Origin: Microbacterium halimionae
Lineage (GTDB): Bacteria > Actinomycetota > Actinomycetes > Actinomycetales > Microbacteriaceae
Length of the DNA: 64,000 nt
Assembly: GCF_011761265.1 (NCBI RefSeq)
Contig: NZ_JAAOZB010000001.1
Coordinates: 1,240,001-1,304,000 of the forward strand
Direction of reading: 5' to 3'
The notes under the pieces are model-generated. The model did no database searches and was not told where the DNA came from. It saw only the letters and a program-made list of their open reading frames with translations. Position numbers and translations under genes: made by a program. Of the stretch, positions 61,655-64,000 are shown piece by piece; the stretch's first letter is position 1; each line of letters opens with the position of its first letter.

Positions 61655-62542
61655 ATGACTGCACAGAAGCTTGATGGCGTCGCGACAGCGGCCGCGATTA
61701 AAGAAGAGCTGCGCCAGCGTGTTGTCGCGCTCGAGGCGCGAGGCAGCGTGCCAGGCCTCGGCACGCTGCTCGTCGGCGACGACCCCGGCTCACGCTCGTA
61801 TGTCACGGGAAAACACCGTGACTGCGCCGAGGTTGGCGTCGCATCGATCTCGAAAGAGTTGCCGGCAACGGCGACTCAAGCAGAAATTGAAGCAGCGGTT
61901 CATGAGCTGAACGAAGACCCCGCAGTGACGGGATTCATCGTGCAGTTGCCGCTGCCGAAGGGTATCGATGAGAACCGCATCATCGAACTCATCGATCCGG
62001 CCAAAGATGCTGATGGGCTGCACCCGATGAACCTCGGTCGGCTCGTCTTGGGTGTCGACCCGGCGACAGCTGTTGCTGCGCCCCTCCCGTGCACTCCCGC
62101 CGGCATCATTCAGCTGCTTGAGCGTCACGGCATCGACATCGCAGGCAAACACGTGACGGTGATTGGCCGCGGCATCACGGTCGGTCGCCCGCTCGGCCTT
62201 CTGCTTACCCGCAAGGGTACGGATGCCACGGTCACGCTGACGCACTCGCGCACAAAAGACCTGGCTGCCGAAGTCCGGCGCGCCGATATCGTCGTGGCAG
62301 CTGTCGGTCAGCCTCACATCGTGCAGGCCGACTGGATCAAGCCGGGCGCTGCGGTGCTTGATGTCGGAGTCACCCGCGTCGGCACGACCGAGTCTGGTCG
62401 GGCGAAGCTTGCCGGCGACATCGATCCGGCCGTCTCCGAGGTTGCCGGGTGGCTCTCGCCGAACCCCGGTGGTGTCGGTCCGATGACGCGTGCTCTGCTC
62501 GTGGCCAACGTCGTAGAGACTGCGGAGCGCCTGGCAAGCTAG
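61655..62542 (+). CDS. folD: Methylenetetrahydrofolate dehydrogenase/methenyltetrahydrofolate cyclohydrolase
   Basis: A 295-residue bifunctional enzyme that turns the methylene-THF from GlyA into 10-formyl-THF for PurN and PurH. It has the catalytic lysine (Lys53) in [20 protein letters not shown], the KDADGLHP motif, the NADP phosphate loop [16 protein letters not shown] and the C-terminal [21 protein letters not shown] precedes ATG 61655. It is probably co-transcribed with glyA under the riboswitch. Confidence 0.97.
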   Translation: MTAQKLDGVATAAAIKEELRQRVVALEARGSVPGLGTLLVGDDPGSRSYVTGKHRDCAEVGVASISKELPATATQAEIEAAVHELNEDPAVTGFIVQLPLPKGIDENRIIELIDPAKDADGLHPMNLGRLVLGVDPATAVAAPLPCTPAGIIQLLERHGIDIAGKHVTVIGRGITVGRPLGLLLTRKGTDATVTLTHSRTKDLAAEVRRADIVVAAVGQPHIVQADWIKPGAAVLDVGVTRVGTTESGRAKLAGDIDPAVSEVAGWLSPNPGGVGPMTRALLVANVVETAERLAS

Positions 62543-62546
62543 CAGG

Positions 62547-63863
62547 ATGCTGACACTCTCCGGCGCTGAGCGCATCATGATCGATCCCGCCGACGAGCGG
62601 GATGGCGATCTTCATATCGCCGATGACGGTCGTGTTGCCGGGTCTGGCGCGCCAGGCGGCGAGACGTGGGATGTCACGGGCTGTGTTGTCACCCCTGGGC
62701 TCGTTAATGCTCACCACCACCTCTTGCAAACCGGCTTTCGCACCCTGCCGGGCACGCGGGGCGTGCCAATGCGTGAATGGCTCCCGGCGATGGCGGCGGC
62801 ATATGCACGAGCGGGAATAGATGCGTCACTCACTGGAGCTACCGCGGCTGTTGGCCTTGCCGAGTCTCTCCTGAGCGGGGTCACCACGACCGCCGACCAT
62901 CAGCTCAACTGGCCGAATCCGAGCGGCTCGACCGATCCTGTCGCCGACACCGTCGCCATTGCGCGTGCCATCGCGGAGTCGGCAACGGCTCTCGGTGCGC
63001 GTCTCGTGTTCGTTCGCGGGTCTGCCCGTGACGACCCCGAGCAGGCGGCCGCGAGCGCCGAGGCGATCGCTCAGGCCCTCCTCGCCGGCGGTCATGACGG
63101 CGGCGTCACTCATGACGGAATGCTGCAGCTCGCCGTTGGGCCCGCCGGAGTGCACTCCGATAGCGAAGCAACGTTTCGGCTGCTCGGCGAGGTGGCCGCG
63201 CGCCACGGTCTTCGTCGCCGCACTCAGGCCAACGAGCAGGTCGATACCGAGATCGCTCTTGAGAAGTACGGGCGGCGCCCGCTCGACCTCCTCGAAGACT
63301 GGGGATGGTTGTCGTCGGATGTGACTATCGCGCATCTGTGCGACGTGACGCCCGCCGAAATCGCGCGCCTCGCCGAAGGTGGTGTGACGGGCACCCACGC
63401 GCCCGGTTGCGATGTGCCGATGGGCTGGGGGATAGCGCCCGTGCACGCCCTTTTGGAGGCGGGTATCGAGGTCGGCCTCGGGACGTCTGGCGGCGGATCG
63501 AATGACGCCGGTCACCTTCTTGCCGACGCGCGCCTTGCGATGCAGGTTTCTGGGCTTGTTGGTCCGCAGTTGCCTGCTCGCACAGTTCTGGCAATGGCAA
63601 CAGCTGGTGGCGCCGCCGGCCTTGGCCGTACCGATATTGGGCACCTGCGCGAGGGTGCTCGCGGCGATCTGTGTGTCTGGGACGTCTCCGGCGTTTCGGA
63701 CGCCGGCGTTGCCGACCCGATCGCCGGGTTGCTCTGGGCATCTCCCGGGCGAAAGCCCCGTCATGTGTTTGTCGGCGGTCGCCCAGTCGTCCGTGACTAC
63801 GAGTTGGTGTCAGCGCGCGAAGCCGATCTCGTGGCAAACCTGAAAGCGCGAATCACCTCGTAG
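62547..63863 (+). CDS. Amidohydrolase family protein, 8-oxoguanine deaminase/AtzB-like, with altered metal site
   Basis: A 438-residue protein of the ATZ/TRZ amidohydrolase family, starting 4 bp after folD. The first metal motif (LVNAHHHLLQTGFRTLP) and the later AHLCDVTPAEI histidine are present, as are LSGVTTTADH and SNDAGHLLADARLAM. Two normally invariant metal-site residues are changed: the His of the HTHLAE-type motif is Gln (RRTQANEQ), and the Asp of the VDGSASND-type motif is Ser (LGTSGGGSND). The CPSSNMRL-type segment is also replaced (HAPGCDVPM). It may be inactive or catalyse a different reaction. The family members deaminate 8-oxoguanine or s-triazines. Confidence 0.8.
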   Translation: MLTLSGAERIMIDPADERDGDLHIADDGRVAGSGAPGGETWDVTGCVVTPGLVNAHHHLLQTGFRTLPGTRGVPMREWLPAMAAAYARAGIDASLTGATAAVGLAESLLSGVTTTADHQLNWPNPSGSTDPVADTVAIARAIAESATALGARLVFVRGSARDDPEQAAASAEAIAQALLAGGHDGGVTHDGMLQLAVGPAGVHSDSEATFRLLGEVAARHGLRRRTQANEQVDTEIALEKYGRRPLDLLEDWGWLSSDVTIAHLCDVTPAEIARLAEGGVTGTHAPGCDVPMGWGIAPVHALLEAGIEVGLGTSGGGSNDAGHLLADARLAMQVSGLVGPQLPARTVLAMATAGGAAGLGRTDIGHLREGARGDLCVWDVSGVSDAGVADPIAGLLWASPGRKPRHVFVGGRPVVRDYELVSAREADLVANLKARITS

Positions 63864-63914
63864 TTGGTCTTGAATTTTGTGTCATGCAACTCCAAACGAC
63901 CAAGGGAACTGAAC

Positions 63915-64000
63915 ATGCAATACAAACTGATGAACGCCTCCGGTGCGTCGTGGCCGTTCTGGGCCGAAGACGGAGTGTGCGGGTACGGAGATCCGGTCTT
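63915..64000 (+). CDS. Hypothetical protein, 5' end only (runs off window)
   Basis: An open frame from ATG 63915 preceded by AAGGGAA at 63902-63908, coding MQYKLMNASGASWPFWAEDG and continuing past the window end. It begins 51 bp after the amidohydrolase stop. I do not recognise the family; the start is Trp/Gly-rich. Too little is visible for a function. Confidence 0.5.
   Translation, partial: MQYKLMNASGASWPFWAEDGVCGYGDPV

Noticed and set aside
1..64000. CRISPR arrays, tRNA or rRNA genes, prophage or insertion sequences
   Set aside because: No regularly spaced direct repeats with spacers, no cloverleaf-like sequences, and no transposase, integrase or phage structural proteins were seen.

Overview
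The window is about 64 kb of high-GC, gene-dense actinobacterial chromosome. Microbacteriaceae is the most likely family. The reasons are the GC content, the GTG/TTG starts and several apparently leaderless genes, a monomeric NADP isocitrate dehydrogenase, a Ddn-type deazaflavin protein, and the order pcrA ... sucC-sucD ... DUF6350(PerM-like)-purN-purH, which is also known from mycobacteria. I see no tRNA, rRNA, CRISPR array, phage gene or transposase.

Layout. (1) 1-2.5 kb: the 3' part of a PcrA/UvrD helicase and an SseB-type protein. (2) 2.6-20.8 kb: a catabolic island. It holds three SDRs, a quinone-oxidoreductase-like MDR, a complete branched-chain-amino-acid-type ABC importer, an acyl-CoA ligase, two acyl-CoA dehydrogenases, an APH-type kinase, a hot-dog thioesterase, a thiolase, a MaoC hydratase, a Zn-alcohol dehydrogenase and two TetR regulators. 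Four of its promoters carry one 18-bp palindrome (ATACCG-N6-CGGTWT), so the island looks like one local regulon. The side-by-side kinase and acyl-CoA dehydrogenase are split counterparts of ACAD10/11 and of LvaA/LvaC. Together with a QsdR-like regulator they suggest catabolism of 4-hydroxy acids or gamma-lactones. (3) 20.8-24.1 kb: an AI-2E-type permease, another acyl-CoA dehydrogenase and its TetR regulator. (4) 24.2-30.7 kb: core metabolism (sucCD, Ddn-like protein, DUF6350, purN, purH). (5) 30.9-38.9 kb: a disulfide oxidoreductase, Ada-AlkA and Ogt alkylation repair, and a heterodimeric ABC exporter behind a leader peptide. (6) 39-44.3 kb: icd, a YtrA-type GntR regulator with a membrane protein, and an L,D-transpeptidase. 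(7) 44.4-60.1 kb: N-acetylglucosamine/chitooligosaccharide use, in two blocks. The first is a ROK regulator, a DasABC-like importer, a GlcNAc kinase and nagB; the second is nagA and a GH20 hexosaminidase. Between them lie an FAD-linked oxidase, DUF2568, a TetR/SDR pair, a decayed oxidoreductase, an unusual AAA+ ATPase and DUF6578. (8) 60.2-64 kb: a ZTP (pfl) riboswitch ahead of glyA-folD, then an amidohydrolase that lacks two expected metal ligands.

Regulation visible in the sequence: the island palindrome; an 18-bp palindrome shared by the sucC and icd promoters; two tandem YtrA-type operators; a 15-bp motif shared by the ROK gene and the hexosaminidase/nagA operon; private operators next to three TetR genes; a riboswitch; and a possible attenuator. 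All functional calls come from reading motifs and gene order. No database search was run.
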